Shown: positions 23,789-33,900 of the stretch, piece after piece
Layout of the letters: every line of letters starts with the position of its first letter
How positions within the stretch are numbered: position 1 is the first letter of the stretch
From: Maribacter sp. HTCC2170
Lineage (GTDB): Bacteria; Bacteroidota; Bacteroidia; Flavobacteriales; Flavobacteriaceae
Assembly: GCF_000153165.2 (NCBI RefSeq)
Contig: NC_014472.1
Span: forward strand, 369,501 to 433,500
Direction: 5' to 3'
Length of the DNA stretch: 64,000 nt
Program-made: the position numbers and the translations under genes
Notes under the pieces: generated by a model
What the model was told of the DNA's origin: nothing
Seen by the model: only the letters and a program-made list of their open reading frames with translations
Databases searched by the model: none

Positions 23789-26056
23789 TTAAGCTGCGTT
23801 TTCTCTTTTAATTACGTTCAAAGCTGAACCTTGTTTGAACCAGCCAATCTGTGACTCATTATACGTATGATTTGCAATAATGGTATCTTTAGTACCATCA
23901 GCATGAACAACCTCCAATGTCAAAGGTTTTCCTGGAGAAAAATCAGCAATATCAACAAAGTTGAAAGTATCATCTTCTTGTATTAAATCATAATCCGCTT
24001 CGTTTGCAAAAGTCAAACCTAACATACCTTGTTTCTTAAGGTTTGTCTCATGAATTCGAGCAAATGACTTAACCAGTACTGCAGCTACACCAAGTTGTCT
24101 TGGTTGCATTGCTGCATGTTCTCTAGACGAACCCTCACCATAATTATGGTCACCTACGACAATCGACTTTATATTCTCCGCTTTGTAAGCTCTTTGCGTA
24201 TCAGGAACACCACCATATTCACCAGTCAATTGATTCTTGACGAAATTGGTTTTCTTATTAAAAGCATTAACCGCACCAATCAAAGTGTTATTGGCAATAT
24301 TATCTAGATGTCCACGAAAACGTAACCAAGGTCCTGCCATAGAAATATGGTCTGTAGTACATTTTCCAAAAGCTTTTATCAGTAATTTAACTCCTTGTAA
24401 TTGCTCAGGCTTAATTGGCATAAAAGGTTCTAGTAATTGTAGTCGCTCTGATGTAGGACTAACCTTAACTTCAACTCCTGATCCATCTTCATCCGGAGCC
24501 AAATAACCTGCATCTTCAACAGCGAATCCTTGTGGCGGAAGTTCTATACCCATTGGCTCATCCAATTTTACCTCTTCACCATCTTCATTGATCAATGTGT
24601 CATTCATTGGGTCAAAATCCAACCTACCTGAAATTGCGATTGCCGCTACCATTTCTGGTGAACCGACAAATGCGTGGGTATTAGGGTTACCGTCAGCTCT
24701 TTTAGAAAAGTTACGGTTGAAAGAATGCACAATAGTGTTCTTTTCATCACCTTTTAAGTCACTTCTATCCCATTGTCCAATACAAGGCCCACAAGCATTC
24801 GTAAACACCGTTGCTCCTAAATTTTCAAAAGTTTCCAAAAGCCCATCGCGTTGTGCAGTAAATCTAATCTGCTCGGAGCCAGGGTTGATTCCAAAATCCG
24901 ATTTCGGTTTTATCTTTTTAGCAACAGCCTGTTTGGCGATAGAAGCCGCACGAGATAAATCCTCATAGGAAGAGTTCGTACAAGAACCTATCAATCCCCA
25001 ATCAACTTGAATAGGCCATCCATTTTCTCTAGCCTTAGCTCCCAATTCACCAATTGGAGTTGCCAAATCTGGAGTAAAAGGGCCATTCAAATGAGGTCTT
25101 AATTCATCTAAATTTATTTCTAATACTTCATCAAAATACTGCTCAGGATTGGCATAAACCTCATCATCCGCTGTCAAATATTCTTTGACGGCATTAGCGG
25201 CATCAGCAACTCCATTTCTATCCGTAGCTCTTAAATAACGCTCCATAGATTCGTCGTAACCAAAAGTGGAAGTGGTAGCACCAACTTCTGCTCCCATGTT
25301 ACAGATTGTTCCTTTACCAGTACAGGAAAGGTTTTTAGCACCTTCTCCAAAATATTCTATGATGGCACCTGTTCCTCCTTTTACCGTAAGAATCCCAGCA
25401 ACCTTTAAAATAACATCTTTAGCAGAGGTCCATCCAGATATGTTACCTGTCAACTTAACCCCAATCAATTTAGGAAATTTCAGTTCCCAAGCCATTCCTG
25501 CCATAACATCAACTGCATCTGCCCCACCAACTCCAATGGCAACCATCCCGAGGCCACCTGCGTTAACGGTATGCGAATCAGTTCCAATCATCATTCCTCC
25601 TGGGAAAGCATAATTTTCCAATACTACTTGATGAATAATACCTGCACCTGGTTTCCAAAAACCAATACCGTATTTATTGGAAACAGATTCCAAGAAATCA
25701 AAAACTTCAGCACTAGTAGTGTTTGCTACTTTTAGATCAGCTGCAGCTCCCGTCTTTGCCTGAATCAAATGATCACAATGTACTGTGGTTGGCACTGCTA
25801 CTTTAGGCTTTCCTGCTTGCATAAATTGCAATAGGGCCATTTGCGCGGTAGCATCTTGACAGGCTATACGGTCCGGAGCAAAGTCTACATAGTCTTTACC
25901 TCTAACAAATGCCTTTGAAGGGGTACCTTCCCACAGATGGGAATATAAAATTTTCTCAGATAGGGTAAGTGGTTTACCAACTATGTCACGAGCCTTATCA
26001 ACCCGGCTAGCCATTTTCGCGTAAACACTTTTAATCATCTCGATATCAAATGCCAT
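23789..26056 (-). CDS. acn: Aconitate hydratase
   Basis: A 755-aa aconitase of the mitochondrial-like type, isomerising citrate to isocitrate in the TCA cycle. The three [4Fe-4S] ligands are in SCTNSS and [16 protein letters not shown] and the swivel-domain [14 protein letters not shown]-like [14 protein letters not shown] are present. It stands alone, flanked by a terminator downstream. The ATG at 26056 starts the usual MAFDIEMIK. The upstream 170 bp show no dyad of the stress type. Confidence 0.96.
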   Translation of the reverse strand: MAFDIEMIKSVYAKMASRVDKARDIVGKPLTLSEKILYSHLWEGTPSKAFVRGKDYVDFAPDRIACQDATAQMALLQFMQAGKPKVAVPTTVHCDHLIQAKTGAAADLKVANTTSAEVFDFLESVSNKYGIGFWKPGAGIIHQVVLENYAFPGGMMIGTDSHTVNAGGLGMVAIGVGGADAVDVMAGMAWELKFPKLIGVKLTGNISGWTSAKDVILKVAGILTVKGGTGAIIEYFGEGAKNLSCTGKGTICNMGAEVGATTSTFGYDESMERYLRATDRNGVADAANAVKEYLTADDEVYANPEQYFDEVLEINLDELRPHLNGPFTPDLATPIGELGAKARENGWPIQVDWGLIGSCTNSSYEDLSRAASIAKQAVAKKIKPKSDFGINPGSEQIRFTAQRDGLLETFENLGATVFTNACGPCIGQWDRSDLKGDEKNTIVHSFNRNFSKRADGNPNTHAFVGSPEMVAAIAISGRLDFDPMNDTLINEDGEEVKLDEPMGIELPPQGFAVEDAGYLAPDEDGSGVEVKVSPTSERLQLLEPFMPIKPEQLQGVKLLIKAFGKCTTDHISMAGPWLRFRGHLDNIANNTLIGAVNAFNKKTNFVKNQLTGEYGGVPDTQRAYKAENIKSIVVGDHNYGEGSSREHAAMQPRQLGVAAVLVKSFARIHETNLKKQGMLGLTFANEADYDLIQEDDTFNFVDIADFSPGKPLTLEVVHADGTKDTIIANHTYNESQIGWFKQGSALNVIKRENAA

Positions 26057-26228
26057 ATGATGAAATATTTTGGTTTAAGTAATTCAGCGAATTTAGTAAA
26101 ATCCAAGGGGCAAATAAAATTTTTACACCAGGATTACTGCCATTTTGATAATTTGACAAATACCAGCCTATACTTTTGTAAAAATCTTGAAATTACCTTA
26201 GATAAACGGTTCAGTTTACATTGAGGTT

Positions 26229-27182
26229 CTAGAACAATTTATAAACAATATCCTCTTCAGTAACACCCTCTGCCTCAGCCTTGTAGTTCTTAATGATTCG
26301 ATGTCTAAGAATTCCCATTGCCACGGCTCGAACGTCTTCTATGTCCGGAGAGAATTTTCCATTTATGGCTGCATGCGCCTTCGCTCCCAATATCAAGTTT
26401 TGTGAAGCTCGCGGTCCTGCTCCCCAATCCAAATACTCTTTAACAAAATCTGGAGATGATTCGAGGTTTGGTCTAGTGTTGTTCACTAAAGTAACAGCGT
26501 AGTTGACAACATTATCCGGCACTGGTATGCGACGAATCAAATGTTGAACTTCTAATATTTCTTCAGCATTGAATAGGCTATTGAGTTTGACCGTATCATC
26601 TGATGTTGTTGCTTTAACAACCGCAATTTCCTCTTCAACAGAAGGGTATTTGAGTTCTATGGCAAACATAAAACGGTCTAACTGTGCTTCTGGCAAAGGA
26701 TAAGTACCTTCTTGCTCTATGGGGTTTTGTGTGGCCAACACAAAATAAGGTAGTTCTAGTTTATGCTGCTTACCGGCAATGGTCACTGCCCGTTCCTGCA
26801 TTGCCTCAAGCAAAGCCGCTTGGGTTTTAGGTGGGGTTCTGTTTATTTCATCTGCTAAAATGATATTGGAAAAGACGGGGCCTTTAATAAACTTGAAATT
26901 TCGATTTTGGTCTAAAATTTCGCTTCCTAAAATATCACTGGGCATTAAATCTGGAGTGAACTGTATCCTCTTAAAATCGAGTCCCAAAGTTTGTGCTATG
27001 GTATTCACCATCAAAGTCTTTGCCAATCCTGGAACACCTATCAACAATGAATGCCCGCCTGTGTAAATAGATAATAAAATAAGATCAATAACGTCTTTTT
27101 GACCAATTATGACTTTGGCAATCTCTTGCTTTAAGGCAACATGTTTTTTAACAAGGTCATTTATGGCGGCTACATCTGACAT
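26229..27182 (-). CDS. MoxR family AAA+ ATPase
   Basis: The 317-aa ATPase has Walker A GVPGLAKT, Walker B ILADEINR, the sensor ATQNP and the MoxR signature LPEAQLDRFMF. MoxR proteins act as chaperones for VWA-domain partners, usually in maturing complexes; the partner genes are not in this window. The frame extends to a TTG at 27200, but the ATG at 27182 (MSDVAAINDL) starts 2 bp after the PPIase stop and is preferred. It is the last gene of the lipoprotein-PPIase-moxR operon. Confidence 0.93.
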   Translation of the reverse strand: MSDVAAINDLVKKHVALKQEIAKVIIGQKDVIDLILLSIYTGGHSLLIGVPGLAKTLMVNTIAQTLGLDFKRIQFTPDLMPSDILGSEILDQNRNFKFIKGPVFSNIILADEINRTPPKTQAALLEAMQERAVTIAGKQHKLELPYFVLATQNPIEQEGTYPLPEAQLDRFMFAIELKYPSVEEEIAVVKATTSDDTVKLNSLFNAEEILEVQHLIRRIPVPDNVVNYAVTLVNNTRPNLESSPDFVKEYLDWGAGPRASQNLILGAKAHAAINGKFSPDIEDVRAVAMGILRHRIIKNYKAEAEGVTEEDIVYKLF

Positions 27183-27184
27183 TT

Positions 27185-28636
27185 CTATTCTTTTACCCAA
27201 TTATTGGCAAAATCACAGCCCTTATTCGATTCATTTACGCTAATGTAAGTTTCATCAATATGCTCACTCATCCACTTTTTTATCGCATTATATTGCTTTT
27301 CGGTAAGTGCCAACTGTTGAATTTTTGTATAGTCTTTCGCAAAGTCGGCCACATGCTCATCGTACCTATTGGTAATATTGAGCAATTTGTATTTTGGGCC
27401 GCCACCCCTTGGATCCTGCTCTAGTATCGGATGGGAAATCTCATTATCTTTAAGGGTCCTTACTTGATTATAAAGCGCTGGGTCCATTTTGGTCAACTCA
27501 AATCTTGAATCATAAGTAATAGGATTTCTTAAAAGTCCACCATCAAATTTGGTTTCTTTTTCATCAGAAAAATTTCGTGCAGCATCGGCAAAAGAATACT
27601 TGCCTTCTTCAATATGTTTACGTATTGAATCCAATTCGGTTTTTGCCTCGTCCAATGATTCCTGTGAAATCTCTGGGGTAATCAAAATATGGCGTAAGTC
27701 AAGTTCTTGCCCCCTGATTTTTTCGATATAAATAAGATGGAAACCGAACATGGTTTCAAAAGGTTCTGAAACCGCGCCTTCTTGCATGCTAAATGCAACA
27801 TCTTTAAAAGTTTTGTCAAAACCTGTATCCTTGGTAATACTATAAAAACCACCTTTTGACTTTGAACCAGGGTCTTGTGAATATAGTATTGCCTTTACGC
27901 TAAACTTTGCATCGTTATCCTCAACATCTGCTTTTATTGCACTCAACTTATCAATAACCTTCTGTTTTTCAATTTCCGTTGCTTTGGGTTGCTTTACAAT
28001 TTGTGAAATCTCCATTTCAGCCCCAAAAACAGGCCGCTCATCCTCTGGGATTTTATTGAAAAACTGACGCACTTCTTCTGGTGTAATCTCAATTTCGGAA
28101 ACAATACTACTCTGCATTTTTTCCGAAAGCATCCTTAACTTATTAATTTTATTAATGTCCTCTCTTAAGCTAGCTTCATTTTCTTTTTTATAAAACTTCA
28201 GCAATTTAGCCATAGAACCCATCTGTGCAACGAAAGATTGTATTTGTCTCTCAGTGGTCAAACTTACCTCATCATCTGAAACCAAAAGACTATCTTGAAC
28301 TGCTTGATGTGCATAAAGGCGATCTTCCATCAATTTACCCAAAAGCCCACACCTAGTTATGTCTTCGGTCATTGCTCCTTGGCTTTTGAGATCAATGAGC
28401 GTTTTTTCAATATCAGATTCCAAAATAACATAGTCCCCTACTACAGCAGCGATACCATCCAATTTTAATTTTTTGAAATTACTCACGGAGTCTTTCTTGA
28501 TACCCATATCGGCCTGAAGTTCTGGCTCTGGTGGTTCAATTTGTGTATCTGGGATTTGCTCAGTCACCTGGGAAACCACTACACTAGTAATAAATAGAAA
28601 TGATAATAATGCTTTAATCTTTTTTGTCTTGTACAT
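27185..28636 (-). CDS. SurA-like periplasmic peptidyl-prolyl isomerase
   Basis: The 483-aa product (from ATG 28636) has a signal peptide, a SurA-like N-terminal chaperone region (about residues 55-200; DGIAAVVGDYVILESDIEK) and two parvulin-type segments (about 210-320 and 320-430; FGFHLIYIEKIRGQELDLRHILI). It should help outer-membrane protein folding. An ATG at 28669 would lengthen the N-terminus by 11 basic residues. It overlaps the upstream PPIase-like lipoprotein gene and precedes moxR by 2 bp, a common flavobacterial arrangement. Confidence 0.9.
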   Translation of the reverse strand: MYKTKKIKALLSFLFITSVVVSQVTEQIPDTQIEPPEPELQADMGIKKDSVSNFKKLKLDGIAAVVGDYVILESDIEKTLIDLKSQGAMTEDITRCGLLGKLMEDRLYAHQAVQDSLLVSDDEVSLTTERQIQSFVAQMGSMAKLLKFYKKENEASLREDINKINKLRMLSEKMQSSIVSEIEITPEEVRQFFNKIPEDERPVFGAEMEISQIVKQPKATEIEKQKVIDKLSAIKADVEDNDAKFSVKAILYSQDPGSKSKGGFYSITKDTGFDKTFKDVAFSMQEGAVSEPFETMFGFHLIYIEKIRGQELDLRHILITPEISQESLDEAKTELDSIRKHIEEGKYSFADAARNFSDEKETKFDGGLLRNPITYDSRFELTKMDPALYNQVRTLKDNEISHPILEQDPRGGGPKYKLLNITNRYDEHVADFAKDYTKIQQLALTEKQYNAIKKWMSEHIDETYISVNESNKGCDFANNWVKE

Positions 28637-29507
28637 AGACTTCGAATTCTTTTTCTTTAATAGCTTCATCTATAATCTCGGTTTCCAACCTTCGAATATA
28701 GTCCAACTTTCTGCGGTTTAGTAGTACCTGCTTAATAGAGGGTTCAATATATGACAACGGAGCAATATCGTTGATTTCGAGTACCCCGGTAATCTTTGCC
28801 AAATATACCCCTAATGAATCCTGCAATTCAAAAAATTGTGATTTTTTTAAGTATCTATTCTGATTTTCAAGGGTCAACGGTGGGATTTCCTCTCGAACCC
28901 GCGAAGCACTCACCCATATTGAATCGTTAAAATTGAGCTTTTTAAATTGTACGCCAATAGAATCCAAATAGGTAACATCATCATCATCAAATTTTTTGAG
29001 TTTACTTATGACAGTTTCCTTATTCAGAAATTGCAATGGTAATTCTATAAACCGTAGGCTTATTATCTTTTCTTTTAACTTAAAGTTCTCTTTTTCTTTT
29101 TTATAAAACCCTTCCATTTGAGATTGGCTAACAACAGTGTCACTGCCCTGTTGAACAAGCGCTTCTTTATAGGCTCTAGTGTACAAGTCAGTTCTGTAAG
29201 TATTAACCAAAGCATCAAATTCGGCAAGCTTATCTTCAGATAGATTGATTTTGGACTTAGAAAGTAATAACTGTTTTGAGGCCCAATTATTAATATAACC
29301 AGTAACCAAAGAGGTACTGTCTTCTTTGGTCATGCCCTCGGTTAAAAAAGGAACAACATCTTCTTTATACAAATAGCTTTCCCCTACTCTGGCGATTGGG
29401 CCTTCACCTGAATTATCTTTCCAGACGGAATTGCATGCCACAAAGAAAAATGCCATGAACACCCATGAAAATTTATTGAATAGTGACTTTTTTAACCTAA
29501 AAAACAT
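28614..29507 (-). CDS. PPIase-like periplasmic lipoprotein
   Basis: A 297-aa protein with a lipoprotein signal (hydrophobic stretch ending FFFVACNSVW, lipid-modified Cys near residue 25). The rest is helical, with PIARVGESYLYKEDV resembling the N-terminal strand of SurA-type proteins and an IEPSIKQVLLNRRKLDYI segment near the end; no clear parvulin catalytic domain. It is the first gene of the operon with the SurA-like gene (overlap) and moxR. A chaperone role alongside the downstream PPIase is inferred. Confidence 0.82.
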   Translation of the reverse strand: MFFRLKKSLFNKFSWVFMAFFFVACNSVWKDNSGEGPIARVGESYLYKEDVVPFLTEGMTKEDSTSLVTGYINNWASKQLLLSKSKINLSEDKLAEFDALVNTYRTDLYTRAYKEALVQQGSDTVVSQSQMEGFYKKEKENFKLKEKIISLRFIELPLQFLNKETVISKLKKFDDDDVTYLDSIGVQFKKLNFNDSIWVSASRVREEIPPLTLENQNRYLKKSQFFELQDSLGVYLAKITGVLEINDIAPLSYIEPSIKQVLLNRRKLDYIRRLETEIIDEAIKEKEFEVYVQDKKD

Positions 29508-29619
29508 CCCGCAAAAATAACAATTACTTCATGTTAAACAAGTTATATATGCTTTCATTAACACATTTTTGGCGACCGCAAACAATATTTATTACATTAG
29601 TATTGCAAAGTTTGAAAAG

Positions 29620-30075
29620 ATGAAATACACCACCGAAATTTTGATTGATTTGCCCTTGAACGAATTCATAAAAAAATTGGATAATCCTGACAACATGAAA
29701 CATTGGCAAAAAGGTCTCGTAAAATACAACATCATTTCTGGAGCACCTGGTCAAGAAGGAGGGAAAATGGAGTTACGATATCAAATGGGCAAGCGAAAGA
29801 TTGTAATGGTGGAAACCATACTTAAAAGAAATCTGCCCTATGAATTTCATACCACTTATGATACCAAGGGGGTTCATAATGTTCAAAAGAACTATTTCAA
29901 GGAGATTAGTGCCAGCCAAACTAAATGGATTTCAGAAGCTGAGTTTCAATTTTCAGGCTTTATGATGAAATTAATGGCATTTTTTATGCCAGGTGCTTTT
30001 AAAAAGCAATCTTTGAAATACCTAAAGGATTTTAAAGCATTTGCCGAAAAAGGTGTTTCCGTCGCTAATTCATAA
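29620..30075 (+). CDS. SRPBCC-fold protein
   Basis: From the ATG at 29620 the protein has 151 aa and begins MKYTTEILIDLPLNEFIKKL, typical of START/SRPBCC ligand-binding proteins (beta strand, then helix, then WQKGLV). A hydrophobic C-terminal helix (FMMKLMAFFMPGAFKKQS) completes the fold. Ligand unknown. A longer frame from 29569 adds 17 residues without pattern and overlaps the divergent promoter region. It precedes an 80-aa unknown by 18 bp. Confidence 0.85.
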   Translation: MKYTTEILIDLPLNEFIKKLDNPDNMKHWQKGLVKYNIISGAPGQEGGKMELRYQMGKRKIVMVETILKRNLPYEFHTTYDTKGVHNVQKNYFKEISASQTKWISEAEFQFSGFMMKLMAFFMPGAFKKQSLKYLKDFKAFAEKGVSVANS

Positions 30076-30093
30076 TTCAATAGACCATTATCT

Positions 30094-30336
30094 GTGCATA
30101 GAAAAATCAAGCTTATTTGGGACTTTAGAGGTCCTGCCGCAAGTAAAACTGCGGAACACCATGAGAAACACTTGAAAGAATACATTGCCATTGAAAAACT
30201 GACTTTGGATATAACAGGGTTTCAAGACATTAATGAAATGTATAGTATAGCCTTTATGGTTGTTGAGGAGGCTGACATGATTGCAGTTCGCGATGCATTA
30301 AAACCCCATCGCGGAGAAGTATATAGCGATCAATAG
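30094..30336 (+). CDS. Conserved-looking 80-aa protein of unknown function
   Basis: Starts with GTG at 30094. The protein (IKLIWDFRGPAASKTAEHHE near the start, FQDINEMYSIAFMVVEEADM in the middle, ending PHRGEVYSDQ) looks like a compact ferredoxin-like fold and is familiar to me from flavobacterial genomes, but no named domain is recognised. It lies between the SRPBCC and serine-hydrolase genes with short gaps (18 and 17 bp), so it is probably co-transcribed. Confidence 0.75.
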   Translation: MHRKIKLIWDFRGPAASKTAEHHEKHLKEYIAIEKLTLDITGFQDINEMYSIAFMVVEEADMIAVRDALKPHRGEVYSDQ

Positions 30337-30353
30337 AATTGATAAAACCCTTT

Positions 30354-31496
30354 ATGATCAAAAATCAACTTACAATATTTCTGGTTTTTTGCATAACAAT
30401 TTCTTGCGCTGAGAAAAGTGTGATAAAAAACCCTATTGAATATGCCCTTACCTCTGAAAACATAAATATTAAAAGGGTCGTGGACAGTTTGGAACAATAC
30501 GAGGTTCAAATTAAGCTATCCCAAATCAACCGTGTAAAGGATAGTATCATCTTTAAAGATTATGATTTTCAGGTTGATGAAAGCAATTATTTTTATCCTG
30601 CCAGTACGGTGAAATTCCCAATCGCCGTTTTGGCAATGGAAAAATTAAATAAATTGGATTCAATTGACATGAATACCAGATTTTATGTGGAAGGAGATTC
30701 CATTGAAACCACATTCGCAAATGATGTTTCTAAAATTTTTGCCGTAAGTGATAATCTAGCAAACAACAGATTATTGGAATTTATAGGTCAAGATGCAATT
30801 AATAAGAATTTAGAGTTAAAAGGAATTACTCCGGTAAGGATTGCTCATAGGCTTTCTACCGAAAATGCTGATGAGATCACTACTAAACCTTTAATCGTTT
30901 ATTTAAATGATAGCACAACAGCCTCGATAAATGGTACAATCAATACATCAGCTAAACCACTTGAAATAAAAAGAACCGAAAAAGGTATAGGCTATTATGC
31001 CGAAGACTCTCTAATGACAGGCCCTTTCAGTTTTGCATTAAAAAACTATTATCCCATCAATGCACAACATTCGGTTCTCAAACGAATGATTTTTCCGGAA
31101 GTCTTTAATGAAAATGAACGATTCAATTTAAATGATGAACAGCGTGAATTCATCCTTGAAGCCATGCATACTTTACCCAAGAACGTTGGTTATGACCCTA
31201 TAGAATATTACGACAGTTATGTTAAGTTTTTAATGTTTGGTGATAGTAGGGAAAATATGCCGGAAAATATTAAGGTTTATAATAAGGTGGGATATGCATA
31301 TGGAACCTTGACTGATTGTGCCTATATTCTTGACGCCAAGAACAATATAGAATTTATGCTCACCACTACTATTTTAGTAAATAAGGACGGCATTTTCAAC
31401 GATAATGTTTATGAGTACGAGGACGTTGGTATTCCATTCCTTGCCGAATTAGGAAGGGTTATTTACAAATACGAACTCAAAAGAAAGAAAAAATAG
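30354..31496 (+). CDS. Class A beta-lactamase-like serine hydrolase lipoprotein
   Basis: The 380-aa product (ATG 30354; a TTG at 30339 is less likely) has a lipoprotein signal ending ITISCAEKS. The beta-lactamase/transpeptidase-like fold shows S-x-x-K as STVK in YPASTVKFPIAV, SDN in VSDNLANNRLLEF, and KVG where KTG is usual. The Thr/Ser of KTG is replaced, so efficient beta-lactam hydrolysis is doubtful and a different hydrolase role is likely. It probably sits on the inner leaflet of the outer membrane or in the periplasm. rluF follows after 9 bp. Confidence 0.82.
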   Translation: MIKNQLTIFLVFCITISCAEKSVIKNPIEYALTSENINIKRVVDSLEQYEVQIKLSQINRVKDSIIFKDYDFQVDESNYFYPASTVKFPIAVLAMEKLNKLDSIDMNTRFYVEGDSIETTFANDVSKIFAVSDNLANNRLLEFIGQDAINKNLELKGITPVRIAHRLSTENADEITTKPLIVYLNDSTTASINGTINTSAKPLEIKRTEKGIGYYAEDSLMTGPFSFALKNYYPINAQHSVLKRMIFPEVFNENERFNLNDEQREFILEAMHTLPKNVGYDPIEYYDSYVKFLMFGDSRENMPENIKVYNKVGYAYGTLTDCAYILDAKNNIEFMLTTTILVNKDGIFNDNVYEYEDVGIPFLAELGRVIYKYELKRKKK

Positions 31497-31505
31497 GCGG
31501 ATCTG

Positions 31506-32243
31506 ATGACACAAAAAGAGACAAGAATAAACAAATATTTAAGTGAAGTAGGCTACTGTTCCCGGCGGGCAGCTGACAAACTAATTGATCAGGGAAGAGT
31601 TACCATAAATGGTAAAGTACCTGAAATGGGCACTAAAATTATATCGGGCGATGAGGTTCGCGTAGATGGTGAGTTGATTTCAGAACCAAAAGAGAAACCT
31701 GTTTACCTTGCGTTCAATAAACCCATCGGAATTGTATGTACTACAGACACAAGGGTTGAAAAAGACAATATCATTGATTTTATTAATTATCCGAAACGTA
31801 TCTTCCCTATTGGCCGTTTAGACAAGCCTAGTCAAGGGCTGATTTTTTTAACAAATGATGGGGATATAGTAAACAAGATTCTACGTGCCCGAAACCATCA
31901 TGAAAAGGAGTACTTAGTAACTGTAGACAAACCCATCAATAAAAAATTTTTGGATCAAATGGCAAGTGGTGTTCCCATTTTAGACACTGTTACAAGAAAG
32001 TGCGAAATTACCGAAGTGAATAAATACCAGTTCAAAATTATTCTTACCCAAGGTTTAAATAGACAAATTCGTCGCATGTGTGAATACCTAGGTTACAATG
32101 TGAAAAAGTTGAAACGAATTCGTATAATGAATGTAAAACTGGACATGCCAATAGGAAAATGGCGTAATCTGACCAATTCAGAATTACAAGAAATTAATCG
32201 ATTGGTTTCAGGTTCATCCAAAACCCACAACAAGATTAAATAA
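31506..32243 (+). CDS. rluF: 23S rRNA pseudouridine synthase, RluF-like
   Basis: A 245-aa RsuA-family enzyme with an N-terminal S4 RNA-binding domain (about residues 7-65) and a synthase domain. The catalytic Asp lies in [18 protein letters not shown], and the [14 protein letters not shown] and [13 protein letters not shown] segments match RluF (target U2604 in E. coli 23S rRNA) more than RluB. Cytoplasmic. It follows the serine hydrolase gene after 9 bp. Confidence 0.88.
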   Translation: MTQKETRINKYLSEVGYCSRRAADKLIDQGRVTINGKVPEMGTKIISGDEVRVDGELISEPKEKPVYLAFNKPIGIVCTTDTRVEKDNIIDFINYPKRIFPIGRLDKPSQGLIFLTNDGDIVNKILRARNHHEKEYLVTVDKPINKKFLDQMASGVPILDTVTRKCEITEVNKYQFKIILTQGLNRQIRRMCEYLGYNVKKLKRIRIMNVKLDMPIGKWRNLTNSELQEINRLVSGSSKTHNKIK

Positions 32244-32312
32244 ATATCATAACCAAATTGACAAGAAATTCACTTCTAAACGACAAATTAAAAAGATGTT
32301 TAGAAGGTATCA

Positions 32313-32355
32313 TGATATTAGTCATTGCCGATTAGAAAATTGTTATCAATCTTTG
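32313..32355 (+). promoter_or_regulatory. Weak candidate of the FNR-like dyad promoter type
   Basis: TGATATTAGTCA at 32313-32324 has AATCTTTG (32348-32355), a -7 box with one mismatch, at the standard 33-bp distance. It would drive the carboxypeptidase-like domain protein with a leader of about 135 nt. This single isolated case could be chance. Confidence 0.3.
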
Positions 32356-32493
32356 CACGAAATTGGTGCATTCCGTTTCAAAAACTAGGTCTGCGCCAAC
32401 ATTTTATAAGCTATTTTTTAACAGCTTATGTCGCTAATTATCATTAACTTAGATAAAATCAATATTAAAGATTCAATATTAAAATTATCAATC

Positions 32494-33825
32494 ATGACGA
32501 ATAAACTCTTTCAAGGAACCAATAAGATGTATTCTGCAATTATTCTTGCGATACTATTTATTGGAATGGCCGGTATTCCCAATGCATCGGCTTTTTTTCA
32601 AGATGAACAGGAACAAGAAATAAACTTTAAACAGTATAAGGGTGAAATAAGAGATGCAGACAATAAAAAACCCTTGGTGTTCGCTACCTTAACGGTTGAA
32701 GGGACCAATATCAGTACTATTTCCAATACAGAGGGAGAATTCGCCCTGAAAGTTCCAAAAGATATGAGTGAAGGGAACGTCTTGATATCTTTTTTAGGAT
32801 ATAAAACCAAGTTGTTACCATTGGCACAGTTTAAAGATGGTAACAATAAAATTTATATGGACATCTCAATTGTTGAATTGTCTGAAGTAAGTCTGAGTAT
32901 CCCTACCAATGCGGAGGGCCTGGTGAGAGAAACTTTAAAGAAAAGAGGGCAAAATTATTTTGATGACCCAACATTAATGACCGCCTTTTACAGAGAGACC
33001 ATTAAAAAAAGGAAAAGGAATGTCTCACTTTCCGAAGCAGTAGTAAATATATATAAGACCCCTTACACATCGAGCAGAAAAGATGCCGTACAGTTATATA
33101 AAGCTCGAAAAAGTACGGATTACAGCAAATTGGATACAATTGCCCTTAAACTTCAAGGAGGTCCTTTTAATGCCCTATTTGTAGACATAATGAAGTATCC
33201 TGAATATATTTTCGCAGATAATTCATTGAACAAGTATGATTTTAGTTTTGACCGTTCTACTAAAGTAAAGGACAGGCAAATTTTTGTTGTTAATTTTATT
33301 CAAAAACCATCTGTTCACGAGCAATTATATAAAGGTAAATTATATATAGATGCTGAAAACAAGATATTGACCAGTGCCATTTACGCTTTGAACATTACAA
33401 ATAAACATGAAGCTTCTAAGCTATTCGTGAGAAGAAAACCAAGAAATGCCAAAGTATGGCCAAACGAGGTTGCTTATAGGGTTGATTATCGAGAGAAAAA
33501 CGGAAGATGGTATTACGGCTATAGCAATGTACTCTTGGAGTTTAAAATTGATTGGGATAAAAAGTTATTTAATTCTGTATATAGCATGACCTGTGAAATG
33601 GCTGTAACCGATTGGGAAAAGAATCTATCTAACGAAATGCCAAAATCCAAAGAGCGAATAAAAACTTCTATTATTTTAGGTGATGAAGCCATAGGTTTTG
33701 CGGATCCTGATTTTTGGGGTGAATATAATATTATTGAACCTGAAAAATCTATAGAATCAGCGATTAAGAAAATTCAACGACAACTTAAAAAATCTAAAAC
33801 TCGTGGAGGCACTTCTGCTCCTTAA
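32494..33825 (+). CDS. Exported protein with carboxypeptidase-like regulatory domain
   Basis: From the ATG at 32494 the product has 443 aa with a signal peptide (cleavage after ASA, near residue 35). Residues about 50-130 form a CarboxypepD_reg-like beta-sandwich (YKGEIRDADNKKPLVFATLTV, ISFLGYKTKLLPL). The rest (about 150-440) is a beta-rich region with many Lys/Tyr/Arg, as in flavobacterial DUF5686-like surface proteins; I cannot name it firmly. It likely resides in the periplasm or outer membrane. It ends at a strong bidirectional terminator. Confidence 0.8.
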   Translation: MTNKLFQGTNKMYSAIILAILFIGMAGIPNASAFFQDEQEQEINFKQYKGEIRDADNKKPLVFATLTVEGTNISTISNTEGEFALKVPKDMSEGNVLISFLGYKTKLLPLAQFKDGNNKIYMDISIVELSEVSLSIPTNAEGLVRETLKKRGQNYFDDPTLMTAFYRETIKKRKRNVSLSEAVVNIYKTPYTSSRKDAVQLYKARKSTDYSKLDTIALKLQGGPFNALFVDIMKYPEYIFADNSLNKYDFSFDRSTKVKDRQIFVVNFIQKPSVHEQLYKGKLYIDAENKILTSAIYALNITNKHEASKLFVRRKPRNAKVWPNEVAYRVDYREKNGRWYYGYSNVLLEFKIDWDKKLFNSVYSMTCEMAVTDWEKNLSNEMPKSKERIKTSIILGDEAIGFADPDFWGEYNIIEPEKSIESAIKKIQRQLKKSKTRGGTSAP

Positions 33826-33846
33826 AAAGGATTTCGTCTAAATGAA

Positions 33847-33880
33847 AAAAGCGTCCTGATTTTACAATCAGGACGCTTTT
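33847..33880. terminator. Bidirectional terminator
   Basis: AAAAGCGTCCTGATT pairs with AATCAGGACGCTTTT around TTAC. The A- and T-rich flanks allow termination on both strands, between the carboxypeptidase-like gene (plus) and recQ (minus). Confidence 0.85.
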
Positions 33881-33900
33881 CATTTATACCAATGAGTAAA

